A stretch of 64,000 nt of DNA from Reticulitermes speratus. Taxonomy: Eukaryota > Arthropoda > Insecta > Blattodea > Rhinotermitidae. Shown here piece after piece: positions 32,208-42,459 of this stretch. The position numbers and the translations under genes were made by a program. Under the pieces are notes generated by a model. That model ran no database searches and was not told where the DNA came from. It saw nothing but the letters and a program-made list of their open reading frames with translations. The stretch covers positions 5,866,894-5,930,893 of the forward strand of contig JAJKFL010000012.1 of NCBI GenBank assembly GCA_021186555.1, read 5' to 3'. Positions within the stretch are counted from its first letter, which is position 1, and each line of letters starts with the position of its first letter.

Positions 32208-32583
32208 GTTAGTTAGTTAGTCCCCATGTCGCTCCAATCGCGAAGCATTGGGGGCCTCCTTTCGTTGATGTAGCGGGTGACCAGCCCACTGACCGCACAA
32301 GTTCCACTCAATCCTGATGTGACTGGCAGGCAGTCAAGAGACTTGGGTGAGAAATGGCCGCTGAATTTTGCCGACGGGCACTACTAGTTCTATTCATGCC
32401 CGTAGGGTTCTTTTACATGCCGTAAATCTACGACATGGGACCGACGGCTTTACTTCCCCTCCGAAGGAAGTTGTGCTCCGGATTTTTATCACCCTTAAAA
32501 ATCCATCGCCCTCGGTCGGGATCGAACCCGCGAACCATGGGCCCAGTGGCGAGCACGCTAACCACTAGTCCACCGAGGGCTAC
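32208..32583 (-). repeat. SINE, complete CCCTCGGTGGAC-head family
   Basis: The minus-strand SINE is flanked by a 12-bp duplication ATCAAGCATTTA at 32196-32207 and 32584-32595. The head on the right has box A-like TGGACTAGTGGTTAGCGTG and box B-like GGGTTCGATCCCG. The (TTAG)n at the left is its tail. Confidence 0.95.
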
Positions 32584-32599
32584 ATCAAGCATTTACCTC

Positions 32600-33510
32600 C
32601 TCTAATACCCCTGTTATTCAGAGATAAAATGCGTCATTTGCCATAAGATAACCGGCGCTGATTTCTTAGAAGAAAATAGGGGAAAAGGGATATATTTCAA
32701 CAAATTACTCAAGTCGCTGTACATGCGTCAGCTCACTACACGTGTGTCTTTAGGGCTTGTAACACTACATGCCTGCACAAATAAAGTTTTTTCTTACTCT
32801 TACGATTTCCGAGAAGTTTATCCTGACACGTTAATCTAATCGCCAATTCTTAATCAAGTCATTCAACATCGCTGTTTAGATAAAACTATCTTCATGGAAA
32901 GCATTTATGCTTATGAACTTACTTCATTGTGAGTTACACAGTTTCTCTGTCCAAATCATCCAGAAAACCTGAAGGTAAGAAATTATATATATTTACTAGA
33001 ACGTGTATGATTCAGAACCTTCTTTAGGGAAAAGAATGAAGTAAGGAAAATGGCTACGTGTTAAAGATAAATTAAATGTAAGAAATGTGTATTTTATGTA
33101 GTAATGCGGAACTTGGTTTTCGCACTGACCTTGTGTCAGTGTCACCGTACTTAACTGACTGAAGTCTGAAATTCATCTAAGAATTGCAAATGGTGTAATC
33201 CGTGACATAGTAACAGGCTTTAGATTTGTGTCTTCCCCCCCCCCCCCCTAAATATCCTAATGTGGGGACTTCCACATCACGAATTTTCACAAAACTGATT
33301 TCTGATATGTTGCATGAAACGGAGACATTATATACCAAATTTCGCCTAATTTGGTCAAGTAGTATAGAAATTACGGATAGCAATTCTTGTACGCATTGCA
33401 GTAAAGTATGGCTGTCGGTGCGTTAAGTTTTCACCCGCGTACCGAATTTCACGAAAATCCTAGAAAGTGTTTTAAGACACTGACACGGCCAACACCATCC
33501 GAAAAGATGG
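32600..33510. other. Gene-free stretch
   Basis: No supported gene is seen. A poly-C run lies at 33235-33248. Confidence 0.4.
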
Positions 33511-33515
33511 ACATA

Positions 33516-33785
33516 CCGCGGTGGCGCAGTTGGTTGAGGCACTGCTCTACAAACCGGAACGTCGCGGGTTCGATTTCCGATGGTGTCATTGGAATTTTTC
33601 GCTATGGTCCTGGGTTCGACTCAGCCTCTAACAGAAATAAGTACCAGGGATATTTCCTGGGGGGGGGGGGGGTAAAGGCGGCCAGTGCGTAGGGCTGACA
33701 ACCTTACCACCTTCATGTGCCGATTGTCTGGAAATCTGGGAGCCTCAACCTTCTGGAACCTTCAGGGCCTGTACAAAGATTGCTT
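33516..33785 (+). repeat. SINE, GGTGGCGCAGTTGG family
   Basis: Its head and body match the copies at 11395 and 31517. A long poly-G run, about 33660-33672, sits in the body. Confidence 0.85.
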
Positions 33786-33829
33786 TAATATATTTGCACA
33801 TTTATAAGGCGCTTTAGCAAAACAAGTGC

Positions 33830-34420
33830 CCACAGCAACTATCAGCTTCCTCCTGTCTATCCGTCTGTCCGCCAAGGGGTATAATATCGATGCCAAACGG
33901 GCGGATTTTAGTGAAATTTTATCTTTGGGATTTTTTACTAAAATTCTTTGACATTTGCCGGTATGGGTTAAACTCCGACAAAACTAGCAGACACGTTACA
34001 TGGATACAACCTTACATGGATACCAACCTTACATGGATACCAACCTTCGTTTCTCATCTCTCGTCATGACGCGGTTTTATAACTGAGATGAACTGTGTTT
34101 TCTGTGAGGTACGAAACGAGGCTGATAAAACAGCTGAACGTGGAGCATCGAGCTTTGTCGATTACAAAGTCGACTGTCGACGTTTAATGGACATTGATTG
34201 TAAGCCTCTCCACAAACGATACCTCGATAATGATCGATTTTAAATCTGTTGCTAAGACACGGAAAAATCTTACAGTGTGTGTTAAAAAAACTCAGTGTTT
34301 TTCTGTAAAGTATTCATGAATTTAACATCCAGTGGCAATATCAGAGTAAATGTGCCAGAAATGTTAAGATGTGCCGACATTTTTAACTTGTTTTCTCTTG
34401 ATTTTGCTGAAATAATGTTA
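33830..34420. other. Gene-free stretch with dispersed repeat
   Basis: About 33840-34030 is distantly like the repeat at 25770 and 28095 (GGATTTTAGTGAAATTTTATC). ACATGGATACCAACCTT is tandemly repeated near 34010-34046. No gene is supported. Confidence 0.45.
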
Positions 34421-34426
34421 TTATGA

Positions 34427-34695
34427 GCCGATCCCAGTGGCCGCGCGGTCTAAGACGTGGGTCTTCGGCCGCTCGCTTGCTGGGATTGTGGGTTCGAATC
34501 CCGCCAGGGGGCATGGATGTCTGTCTGTTGTGAGTGTTGTGTGCTGTCAGGTAGAGGTCTCTGCGACGAGCTGATCCCTCGTCCAGAGGAGTCCTACCGA
34601 ATGTGGTGTGTCTAAAGTGTGTGATCGTGAAGCCTCGTACAATGAGGCGACCTAGGCCCCCAAGGGGCTGTCGAGCCATTGGGGGGGAAAAAATA
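34427..34695 (+). repeat. SINE, GTGGCCGCGCGGTC-head family
   Basis: A plus-strand copy with a tRNA-like head (CAGTGGCCGCGCGGTCTAAG, GTGGGTTCGAATCCCGCC) and a body ending GGGGCTGTCGAGCCATTGG plus A's. TTATTATGA repeats on both sides. It ends about 75 bp before the acceptor of SIAH-like gene 2. Confidence 0.9.
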
Positions 34696-34814
34696 TTATT
34701 ATGAAACTTAAAACTCATATGTTTCATTGCGCTCTAAAAAATTAAGTAATAAAAATGCAATTATTTAAACAGGATTCCGAGCGACGAGTTCATTCCGTCT
34801 TTATGACATGCACA

Positions 34815-35606
34815 ATGGAAAACTTAACAAAGGATATGAGCGAAGGACTTCTGGAAGCCCTGAAGTGTCCATGCTGTAAGCAATATATGGTACCACCGAT
34901 ATCATTCTGTGAGAATGGACATAACATCTGCCAGCGGTGCCGGGTGAAAGTGAAGAGATGCGTCAATTGTCAAGAACCATATCTTAGAGGCACGAATTTG
35001 ACACTGGAGGCCCTCGCCCGACACGTGGCATATCCGTGCATCTACAGGGCGAAGGGATGTCAAGATTCACTTCCTGTAAATCTCATACTAGACCACCAAG
35101 AAAATTGTCGCTATGGTGACTTCAATTGTCCTGTTGTCCTAGTAGGACGCAAAAGATGTTCTTGGAAAGGCACCTTGTCAGAGATGAAAGATCATCTCTT
35201 AAACAGCCATAAAGATGACATCTGCGAAAGTACTGGAGCATATAGAAGAAAGAAAGCTGGGTTATCTCCCACAGGGCTATATAATGAAGTGATTATTACG
35301 TTTGGAGAAATATTTTATGTACAGTTTAGAGGTCAGGATAAAAATTACTACGGGTTTGTGAAATACATTGGACCGGAGGTGTATGCAAAACAATACAGGA
35401 GTTCGATTTCAATCCTTTCAAAAGATGGAAATGAGATGGTCACTGCTTGTTATGTTACTAGTAACTGTAAGGTAGACAATGAAGACATAATCACAGATGG
35501 TAAGTGTCTGAAGTTGCATTATGACGTCGTTAGGAAGTTACTTGATGAAGAAGGAAACATGTACACGAAAGTTGAAATATCTAAGGTTACTCCATCTGAA
35601 CCTTAA
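34815..35606 (+). CDS. SIAH-like RING E3 ubiquitin ligase, paralog 2
   Basis: A 263-residue protein starting MENLTKDMSEGLLEALKCP. The RING cysteines and histidine are complete (CPCC, CENGHNICQRC, CVNC). The SIAH-type zinc-finger block follows, with YPCIYRAKGC, DHQENC and SEMKDHLLNSH, and then a divergent substrate-binding part. An acceptor (AATTATTTAAACAG) ends at 34772, so an in-frame ATG at 34755 would be intronic; ATGs at 34803 and 34815 are the candidates, and 34815 aligns with paralog 1. The two proteins share the block PPI-x2-C-x-NGHNIC and the whole layout, so they arose by duplication on the same strand 15 kb apart. Confidence 0.88.
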   Translation: MENLTKDMSEGLLEALKCPCCKQYMVPPISFCENGHNICQRCRVKVKRCVNCQEPYLRGTNLTLEALARHVAYPCIYRAKGCQDSLPVNLILDHQENCRYGDFNCPVVLVGRKRCSWKGTLSEMKDHLLNSHKDDICESTGAYRRKKAGLSPTGLYNEVIITFGEIFYVQFRGQDKNYYGFVKYIGPEVYAKQYRSSISILSKDGNEMVTACYVTSNCKVDNEDIITDGKCLKLHYDVVRKLLDEEGNMYTKVEISKVTPSEP

Positions 35607-35690
35607 AGTGAGAGGGTTGGTATTTAAATTTTAGCGCATGGTTTATGAAAGATGCGAGTATTATTTGAACAGAAACAGATAAAATTATGA

Positions 35691-35696
35691 AATAAA
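35691..35696 (+). promoter_or_regulatory. Poly-A signal AATAAA for SIAH-like gene 2
   Basis: It lies about 85 bp after the stop codon at 35606. Further AATAAA-like matches follow near 35714. Confidence 0.55.
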
Positions 35697-35699
35697 CGA

Positions 35700-36325
35700 C
35701 ATTTTATGGAAAATAAAACAAGAGATTATGCAGCATGTCTTAAAAATGCAGTACATTTTTCTTGTTGCCTAAATGTATAAAAATAATTTCCAGGAGTTTT
35801 TATTTTGCGTGCGTTCGCGCATGAAGAATGAAATCAGCAACATGCATCTTGGAGAAATTTTATAGGAGATTTACGTGCCTAATTGGTCTCTACGTTTAGC
35901 TTCAAACAAAATTGTGAGAAGTTAATCGTAAGACAGGTTATACTGCTAGAAGACAGAGATTATTTTCATTTATGTGGTCGAATATTTGAAAAGTCGAAAG
36001 AGGTTTTAAAATAAAGTGTATATTGTAATGAGATCCATACTATACTTCATCTACCAACATTCTGAATGGTGAATTGTTATTTTTAAGGCTTCTGTATCTG
36101 GTAAATAAAAGCAAAATTAAACCTTGAAATGAGATTCAACATTAAAAATTCTAAACTTTGCCCAAAGAGTGTTATGTATTTATTTATGTGTTCTACATAA
36201 TCCTTACAATCAACAGCGATTATGTACCTAAATAACCCTCAAGAGTTGGTGTGGTGTTGTATGTTGTGACAATGGAAGGTGTCCTAATAAATATAACTGG
36301 CCAAACTTACGATGTCAACATATCT
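35700..36325. other. Gene-free stretch
   Basis: A/T-rich, with no supported gene or repeat. Confidence 0.4.
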
Positions 36326-36328
36326 ATA

Positions 36329-36916
36329 CAGGGCATACACAAAAGAATGGTGCGGTTTCAAAAGTGAATAAAAACGTTATGTCTCACATTACACGGGCAC
36401 AACATACACCGTCAGCGGCGGCAACTGTCCAAGTTTCTCATGCGCTACCAGCAGTTCGCTTCTCCCCCCCATTTTCACAGGAATGTACGAGTGCTTCTCA
36501 ATCGTGTTCTTCCACAGCGCTGGATCGGACGTGCTGCTGCAAATGGAGACAAGAACCTTCTCCCTTGGCCACCCCGTTCGCCAGATCTTACACCGTGCGA
36601 TTTCTTTCTTTGGGGGTTCGTTAAAGACAGCGTTTATGTACCACCATTGCCCACGTCCATCCATGAAATTTGTGATCGGATAACGCATGCACTGCAGGCC
36701 ATTACAGCGGACATGCTACACCGGGTCTGGGATGAGTTTCATTACCGTGTGGATGTGTGTCGTGTGACCCAGGGTGCACACATTGAAGGATTGTAATTAC
36801 CAAATGAGAAACTTGGGCAGTTGCCGCCGCTGACTGTGTATGTTGTGCCCGTGTAAGGTGAAAAATAAATTTTTTATTCACTTTTGAAACCGCACCATTC
36901 TTTTGTGTATGCCCTG
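36329..36916 (+). mobile_element. Deleted IS630/Tc1/mariner-type transposon, copy 3
   Basis: It is bounded by CAGGGCATACACAAAAG and its inverse with TA on both sides (36327 and 36917). The inverted repeats are about 115 bp long. It is nearly the same in length and content as copy 2, but in the opposite orientation. Confidence 0.92.
36440..36796 (+). pseudogene. Transposase C-terminal remnant (copy 3)
   Basis: VLPQRWIGRAAANGDKN, then RSPDLTPCDFFLWGFVKDSV and the end VTQGAHIEGL. The third catalytic block keeps its aspartate here (CDFF). The reading fuses at its front with the inverted repeat, so no complete enzyme is made. Confidence 0.85.
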
Positions 36917-36919
36917 TAT

Positions 36920-37800
36920 TATTAAAATTTTCAGAAAAAAAGAACTGAGGTAGGACTTTTATGGTTGAATATGAATGAAGATGTGGCTTATTGGATAATT
37001 TTAACTTATCCAAAAGAAACACACGTAAAAATATTGGTAAGTGCTTATTGAAAACTCGATGCAAATGGGAAAGCAAAATCACTAAGCTACTAGCATTATA
37101 TGGGTTTACAGGGGAATAGAAAAGGAGTGTAAAATAATAATATATGATAATAATATTAGTTTTGACTTTGTGCCACTTACATTATTTCTAGGGGTTACCA
37201 AATGATGAACACTGTGTTGTCACGGTGGTAGTCGAGAAATTGAATACATTATGAGCGAGCCAACAGGAAGTGACCAATGATATGGGTCACAGTACAATGT
37301 GATGCATGGAAGGCGTCTTTACATAAACGAAGCATGCGTAATACGTAAATTATTGTGTAAATTAAATAATGGCCTGGAATGGTTCCCAGAGGCAAGTATA
37401 AGGCACTAACGAGGTAATGTAACAGTGTCTTTGTGCCAGTACGACATGAACGGTTTAACGGGCAGCCAAATGACGACCTGTGGCTAGCTTCACGTTCCGG
37501 TCGTTCAGTCCACAAGGTAACCTGGATTAAACCCTTCAACAATGAGGTTTCATTGAGATACTTGTTGTTTGGATACCCATTCTTGGTATTGTATGTATTG
37601 ATCGGGCGTGTGAAGTGTGTCGTACCTGCCACGACGAGATCTCTTTGGATCATATACATCGAGACAGATGTTTGTATACATGCATCGTACAGAGTGTAAA
37701 CAGCGGGAAACTTCTACCTGGAAAGACTGGCTTACTTTAAAAAAATATTAAATTTACAACATTGTAATTTTATGATTATTAACTTTGTATATTTCAGAAT
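36920..37800. other. Gene-free stretch
   Basis: Open frames up to about 136 codons exist (for example 37249-37659, minus) but show no family features. No repeat is recognised. Confidence 0.4.
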
Positions 37801-37805
37801 TTTAA

Positions 37806-38032
37806 CCCTTTAAAGACGAAGCGTAAACTGTTTCATTTAAAGACCCAGTTCGTACCGCGCAGTAAACACTTTTCATCTCGGTTAAAAAACAAATCAATTT
37901 ATTTTATATAAGGCAAAAGTCGCTGTTTGTTGTGATATAAATACAATACACATAAATGCAGTGTGGGCAGAATGTAGATTGTTGAATGTTAAAACTGTTG
38001 ATGCATAAAGCAGCTCTTAAGCCTTTAAAAGG
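37806..38032. mobile_element. piggyBac-like MITE, single-copy form of the 114/210 satellite
   Basis: The element is flanked by TTAA at 37802-37805 and 38033-38036. It opens with CCCTTTAAAGAC and ends with GCCTTTAAAAGG. TTAA duplications and CCC-type ends fit the piggyBac superfamily. The interior, with CGTACCGCGCAGTAAACAC and AGTGTGGGCAGAATGTAG, is homologous to the satellite at 12775-14795. Confidence 0.85.
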
Positions 38033-38110
38033 TTAATATTTTAATCATTTTAAGAAGGGAGACACAATATCTAGATTAGCTGTTGGCTCTGTTACTCCTT
38101 CGTTCAGAAT

Positions 38111-38154
38111 AACTCCCTGATGATGGCACCCCGGTGCCGAAACATGTAGGAGTT
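38111..38154 (+). ncRNA. Solo hammerhead ribozyme-like motif, best preserved
   Basis: AACTCC, CTGATGA, perfect hairpin GGCACC-CC-GGTGCC (helix II with a tiny loop), GAAAC, AT, GTA, GGAGTT. Helix I is a perfect six-pair AACTCC/GGAGTT. All invariant core bases of a hammerhead are present, with cleavage expected after GTA at 38148. About 45 bp downstream is GTGTAAGTTGGTTAGTTTA, a match to the terminal motif of the paired elements. It lies about 330 bp beyond the stop of the first helical-domain gene, on the opposite strand. Confidence 0.8.
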
Positions 38155-38488
38155 TTATAATTGCTTCTCAATGTATTTTATTAAGTGTGTAAGTTGGTTA
38201 GTTTATTGATTTTCACGTAAAACATTTATAAAATAGCTCAGTTACACACCATAACAGAAAATATGTTTAAAAAGAATGAAATTTTTTTTAAAGGCAGGAA
38301 TTCTACTGCTGAATTCCAATTTTTATCGAGCTTAGTAAAAAAAATATTTAAATCATGGTTACATAAAACAGTGCCAAATTGTTATACAAAGTAACACAGT
38401 GAATTGCGTCACAGACAAGGGAAAAAAGTGCAAATTACTGTGCTCGGTTGCAAATGTGCATTAAAAAAAGAACAGAAATTGGACTGAC

Positions 38489-39702
38489 TTATTTGGCGTT
38501 GCGTGTAGTTTTCAGCACTTGTTTCAGAAGCGACAGTCTTTCCTCAAGAAAACAGAGCTTTTGCCCAACTATCCGGAATCTTTCTTTCACAGAAGGCTGT
38601 TGTGAGTCTGTTTCAAAATCTGGCTGATCGCTTGAAGATTCTTGAAGAAACTCGTTGTCTGGGTCACAAAATTTGTGTAGTTTCTCGGAGACCATTGTTA
38701 AATGCTTTTTTGCCACGTTCAGCTGTCTGAATACTCCATTTACTAACCATTGATTCCCAGTTTGTTCATGTCGTTTCAGCTCAGCGACTCGTTGATAGCT
38801 CTTGGCCGACAAGGCATGATAAACGGTGGTCGTGTACACGGCCTGAAACTCAGATTCCATTTTTGCGTAAACGTGGGTCAATTTCTTAATAGTGGTTACC
38901 AAATACTGGGGCTCAATTTCCATTATATGTGAAAGTGAAAATTCGCTCGTTATGTTTGCAATAGCTGAAAGTAGCAAAGACGAGAATGCTGACAGCACGA
39001 AGTACACGTCAGCCAGACGTAAGTAGAAAGTTGTTAAGGCCGGGGAAGTGCTGGTCAATCTCAAGAACGTACCTGAAATATTGGGCTGTGCAGAGACAAA
39101 ATGATCGCACATGAGCTTTAAAAGTTTACAAGCGTCAAGCAATTCCTTAGCCCAGAACGTGGCAGAACCTATTTCAGGGCTACTTTCTTCAAATTTGGTG
39201 TCCTTCCTGGCTGAAATTCCGTCCTTACGTTGTCTATCATGTGTTTCAGATACGTCCTTCTGTGTGTAAGGCTCTCTGTTAACGTCAATTTCCCGTTCAC
39301 TCGACGTTTTCGGTACAGTTTGATGTTGTTTCGACGCATCTGTCTGAATATTCAATCTGTTAGGCTCTCGTGTTGATTCGGACGATGATAATTGCCACTC
39401 ACTTTCCGAATCATCCATAACTTGGAGTAATTGAATCAATTCTTGTATGCGTTTAATGCGGTGTTCAAAAGAAATAGCATCTTGTTCGCTCGGAGCTTGG
39501 GGACTCGTTTGAAGGACAGGGGACTCGCTTACATCCTCCAGTTCTACCAAACCGCGAAGCATAGCACCATGACCTTCCAAGTCTTCAGTATTTTCATAAT
39601 CGTCTTGACAAAGTTTTTCAATCCGTCGCCCGGTAGGCTCTTGCTGAAAATCTGCGTAGTTATCCGCCGAAGGAGTCACGTGTCCAGATATCTCAGTATG
39701 AC
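38489..39702 (-). CDS. Helical-domain gene 1, last exon
   Basis: The acceptor GTTCTTAATCCCAG ends at 39703 and the exon runs 404 codons, including the stop, in phase 1. The front is acidic and Ser/Thr-rich. The rear part is an alpha-helical domain starting FWAKELLDACKLLKLMC, with NISGTFLRL, TTFYLRLADVYFVLSAF and IEPQYLVTTIKKL. The same domain occurs in the genes ending at 50980 and 59877, where the shared pattern is CKLL-x-L-x-C, then N, A/G, F, then R-x-x-L-x-x-AE-x-x-F, then SA. I do not know the family and make no functional claim. In-frame sequence upstream of 39702 is SINE-derived intron and not coding. Confidence 0.8.
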
Positions 39703-39764
39703 CTGGGATTAAGAACATTATAAGTAATTGTTTTCTGTGCGATCGAATTAACGTTCGTAAACGT

Positions 39765-39945
39765 AAAATATGCCCTTTTGCACGCCACGAAGGCGCAGGA
39801 GGGACTGGAGGTATACATCCACTCACTCTTAACTTCGGCACTAGAGAAAGGAGTAGAGAAAATCCTTGCCCATACTGGTAATCAAACCGCTATCCTTCGA
39901 TATTCCAGCTCGCAGCCTGCTCATTATAGCGACTGAGCTACAACA
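39765..39945 (-). repeat. SINE, CCCCGGACCGT-head family, shortened
   Basis: The tail side shows CACGCCACGAAGGCGCAGGA and the head a degraded tRNA-like CATTATAGCGACTGAGCTA. The middle is deleted. It lies in the intron of helical-domain gene 1. Confidence 0.6.
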
Positions 39946-40212
39946 GAGTCTTTATAAACATATTTAAAAACATATTTATTTGAGGGCCCTGCATTCGGTC
40001 GGTATTGCAGGAAGCCACTCTATAACAGAAGGTATTTCATATTTATTTCTAACCAGAAACAGCCCTTGATTTAGCCTTCAGATTGGTGACACGATACGTA
40101 ACTTCGAAACGATATTTAAGATGCTCATCGTTGAAGTTATTATCCACCTGAACATAGCCCCCTTTTACATTTCTGTACGATTCCGACGATGGTGTATCAC
40201 GTTTGGAATAAT

Positions 40213-40568
40213 TTACAGTCGACCCCGGTTATAACGATATCCATTAATGCGACACCTCGACTATTGGGGGACAAGGAAGGAGCCTCCACGAGTGCAATGA
40301 TACTGTGACTGTGCCAATTGGAAAATACCATTGATGGCGTCCCCTGGAAACGTCTATTTAATAGACGGCTAATCCTTCCAACATCGGACTAGTACCGGAC
40401 ACGATAAAGAAAGAAAGAAGACCTCGACTATAACGTCAGATATTCTGTGGTACCAATTAATTCCTCACTGTTGGCCATAACATTATACTCTCGGTTATAA
40501 CGACACTCGTTTATAACAACACAAAATATTCAGTCCCTTTCATGACGCTATAACTGAGGTCGACTATT
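40213..40568. mobile_element. pogo/Tigger-like MITE with a nested insertion
   Basis: The ends AGTCGACCCCGGTTATAACG and the inverse of AGTCGACCTCAGTTATAGCG are flanked by TA. Inside, 40259-40432 is a separate insertion flanked by the duplication ACCTCGACTAT and ending in an AAAGAAAGAAAG tail. Confidence 0.7.
40259..40432 (+). repeat. SINE-like insertion of unknown family
   Basis: About 170 bp starting TGGGGGACAAGGAAGGAGCC and ending with a GAAA-type tail. An 11-bp target duplication on both sides shows it moved as a retroposon. I see no tRNA-like boxes A and B. Confidence 0.65.
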
Positions 40569-40711
40569 TCACTGGCCTTGTTCATCTGGTGTTAAAAATA
40601 AATTAAAAATAACCGTACATTTGGGGGCAGAATTGGTCTCCATCCTCAGCCGAAAAATACAGCTGAAATCTACTCAACTTGGTCCGATGAGCATTAAAGT
40701 TTAGAGTAAAG

Positions 40712-40850
40712 GTAAAGGTCACCCCATGACATGCCTATGCAGGCACAGAGCGGAAGCAGAGGTATAGCTCCAACCCATTCACATCATTGGCGCTAGGAGA
40801 CGGTGGGTCGGTTAGCATCACACCAGGAGGTTCAGGGTCGTACCGTATTT
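40712..40850 (-). repeat. SINE fragment, CCCCGGACCGT-head family
   Basis: The tail side shows GTAAAGGTCACCCCATGAC and GCAGAGGTATAGCTCCAAC. The head is absent. Confidence 0.6.
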
Positions 40851-40852
40851 GA

Positions 40853-41622
40853 TGCAACAAATTGCAAAATGAACAATAAATAATAATTTGTCACTTGTGT
40901 TTCTCCTACATGTTTCGATTTATGCAAAGTCATCATCAGGGTGGTACGTGTATATGCAAAAGAATGCAAAGTACAGCAAATTCTGTTAAAAGATGTGCAT
41001 ATATAGATTTAAGATGAAATATTGTGAACTAAAATTACGGTACTCAAGTGACTCGCCGTGGCATGAACACCAACCAGACAACACAGGGATATTCACTTTG
41101 AATGAATGTGACAAAAATTGACACAGATGTTTGTCGGCAGTGGAAGATAAAATATGACTAGTAGTGCCCGTTCGGCAAAATTCAGCGGCCATTTCTCACC
41201 CAAGTCTCCTGACTGCCTGCCAGATGGCTCTGGGCAGTCACATCAGGATTGAGTGGAACTTGTGCGGTTAGTGGGCTGGTCACCCGCTACATCAACGCAC
41301 ATGACCATAGAAACCTCCGAAAGGAGGAGGCTTTGGCTCATCTCGGGCTGTAACGCCAATGGAAGAAGAAGAAGAAAGAAGGAAGATAAAATATTGTTTA
41401 GAACTGTAAAAAAATTTCTTAACTGATTTATATTTGAAACATTTTAATAACATTAACAATACTGTATATTAACTCTACACACGTACATCTTTGACGGAAT
41501 TTTCTACACTTGTATGCCTTTGAATACACCTCCTTGACGATGACCTTGTAGAGGTCGAAACATGTAGTAGGAACATAAGTGACAAATGACTATTTATTAA
41601 TGATTGTGCAATTTGCTGCTAT
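40853..41622. mobile_element. Foldback element D with outward hammerhead motifs
   Basis: Arms at 40853-40945 and 41526-41622 share CAAATTGCA, TTTGTCACTT and CTACATGTTTCGA. The motif at 40903-40944 (minus) has CTGATGA, hairpin GACTTT/AAATC, GAAAC and GTA. The one at 41528-41573 (plus) has TTGACGA, hairpin GACCT/AGGTC, GAAAC and GTA, so the right core is changed. A SINE fragment lies between the arms, which explains the greater length. Confidence 0.75.
41165..41345 (+). repeat. SINE fragment, CCCTCGGTGGAC-head family
   Basis: GCCATTTCTCACCCAAGTCT and CACATCAGGATTGAGTGGAA match the copies at 16195, 32208 and 49637, in opposite orientation. It lies inside foldback element D. A GAA-rich run follows. 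Confidence 0.75.
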
Positions 41623-41976
41623 ACTATATAATCAATCTTTTGCACGGAATATGGATCACGTTAAACGTAAGAAACGCTACTTTACGTAACATATGCACAA
41701 GCAACCGCGATAAACATTGAGAAGAAAGGAGGACGGAATAAACAAGGAATACAAGCTACGTGAAATATAAGAATATAGTAGGAGGAGGAGAAAACGAAAG
41801 AGTCGAAGGATGGGGAGAAGTGTAAGGAAGTGGAAGACATGACGAAAGATGAGGCCAATAATTTGTGCCGAAACGTCGGGAACCGACAACACAGTGAGGC
41901 GGCTTCATATCCGAGAAGAACCTGTACAGCACCTCTCCGAAAGCCTCAAGACAAACAAAGATGAAAACACTTTCAC

Positions 41977-42102
41977 CTGTACCTGGCATTGGTCCCCCTG
42001 CTTGATTCCCAGTGCCCTCCAAGTGACCTTCTGAGGGCCGATCGGCATCTCTATCACTTCTGTCTCCTTGTCGTTCCGGCTCCGTCTGCTTCACTGGCTT
42101 AT
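41977..42102 (-). CDS. Helical-domain gene 1, internal exon B
   Basis: A 126-nt exon between acceptor CTGTTTCTCATTTCAG and donor GGTACAG/GTGAAAG, phase 1 at both ends. It encodes DKPVKQTEPERQGDRSD and then DADRPSEGHLEGTGNQAGGP. The paralogous exon at 54580-54711 has DKPVMET, DADQGSEGHVGGPGHQAEGP and the same phases. Conservation of sequence, borders and phase makes this a real exon, although it is short. Confidence 0.75.
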
Positions 42103-42109
42103 CTGAAAT

Positions 42110-42455
42110 GAGAAACAGCTGTGAAGTGGCGAATATTCATAAACAAGGTAATTAATACCACTGATCATTCATTCCGACTGTGCGGAAGCACTTAGAAGCA
42201 TTTTTATTAGAAACATAGGGCGTTATTCTCATGCCAACCTTCTTCAGTTTAACACGCAAAATTTATTTGAATAGGACTTCGACATACCTTTGTATCAAGA
42301 TTCTATAAAGTGACATCCCTATAAAATGTTAACAGCAAATTCTGATGGGCAGAAATAATTTTTAGGTTATCAGTGAAGATGATAATATTAAAATGAATTG
42401 GGCAGTGAATAGTAAACTGGCATGTGATACGACAAAATATCAGGCTTGTGTGAGA
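42110..42455. other. Intron of helical-domain gene 1
   Basis: Nothing else is recognised in this piece. Confidence 0.45.
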
Positions 42456-42459
42456 GTGA

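Noticed and set aside
34755-34802. Upstream ATG of SIAH-like gene 2
   Set aside because: It precedes the splice acceptor ending at 34772, so it should be removed with the intron.
37249-37659. 136-codon open frame on the minus strand
   Set aside because: No domain, no splice or poly-A context and random-looking composition.
39703-39841. In-frame extension at the front of helical-domain gene 1
   Set aside because: It lies upstream of a good acceptor and reads through a SINE in the intron.
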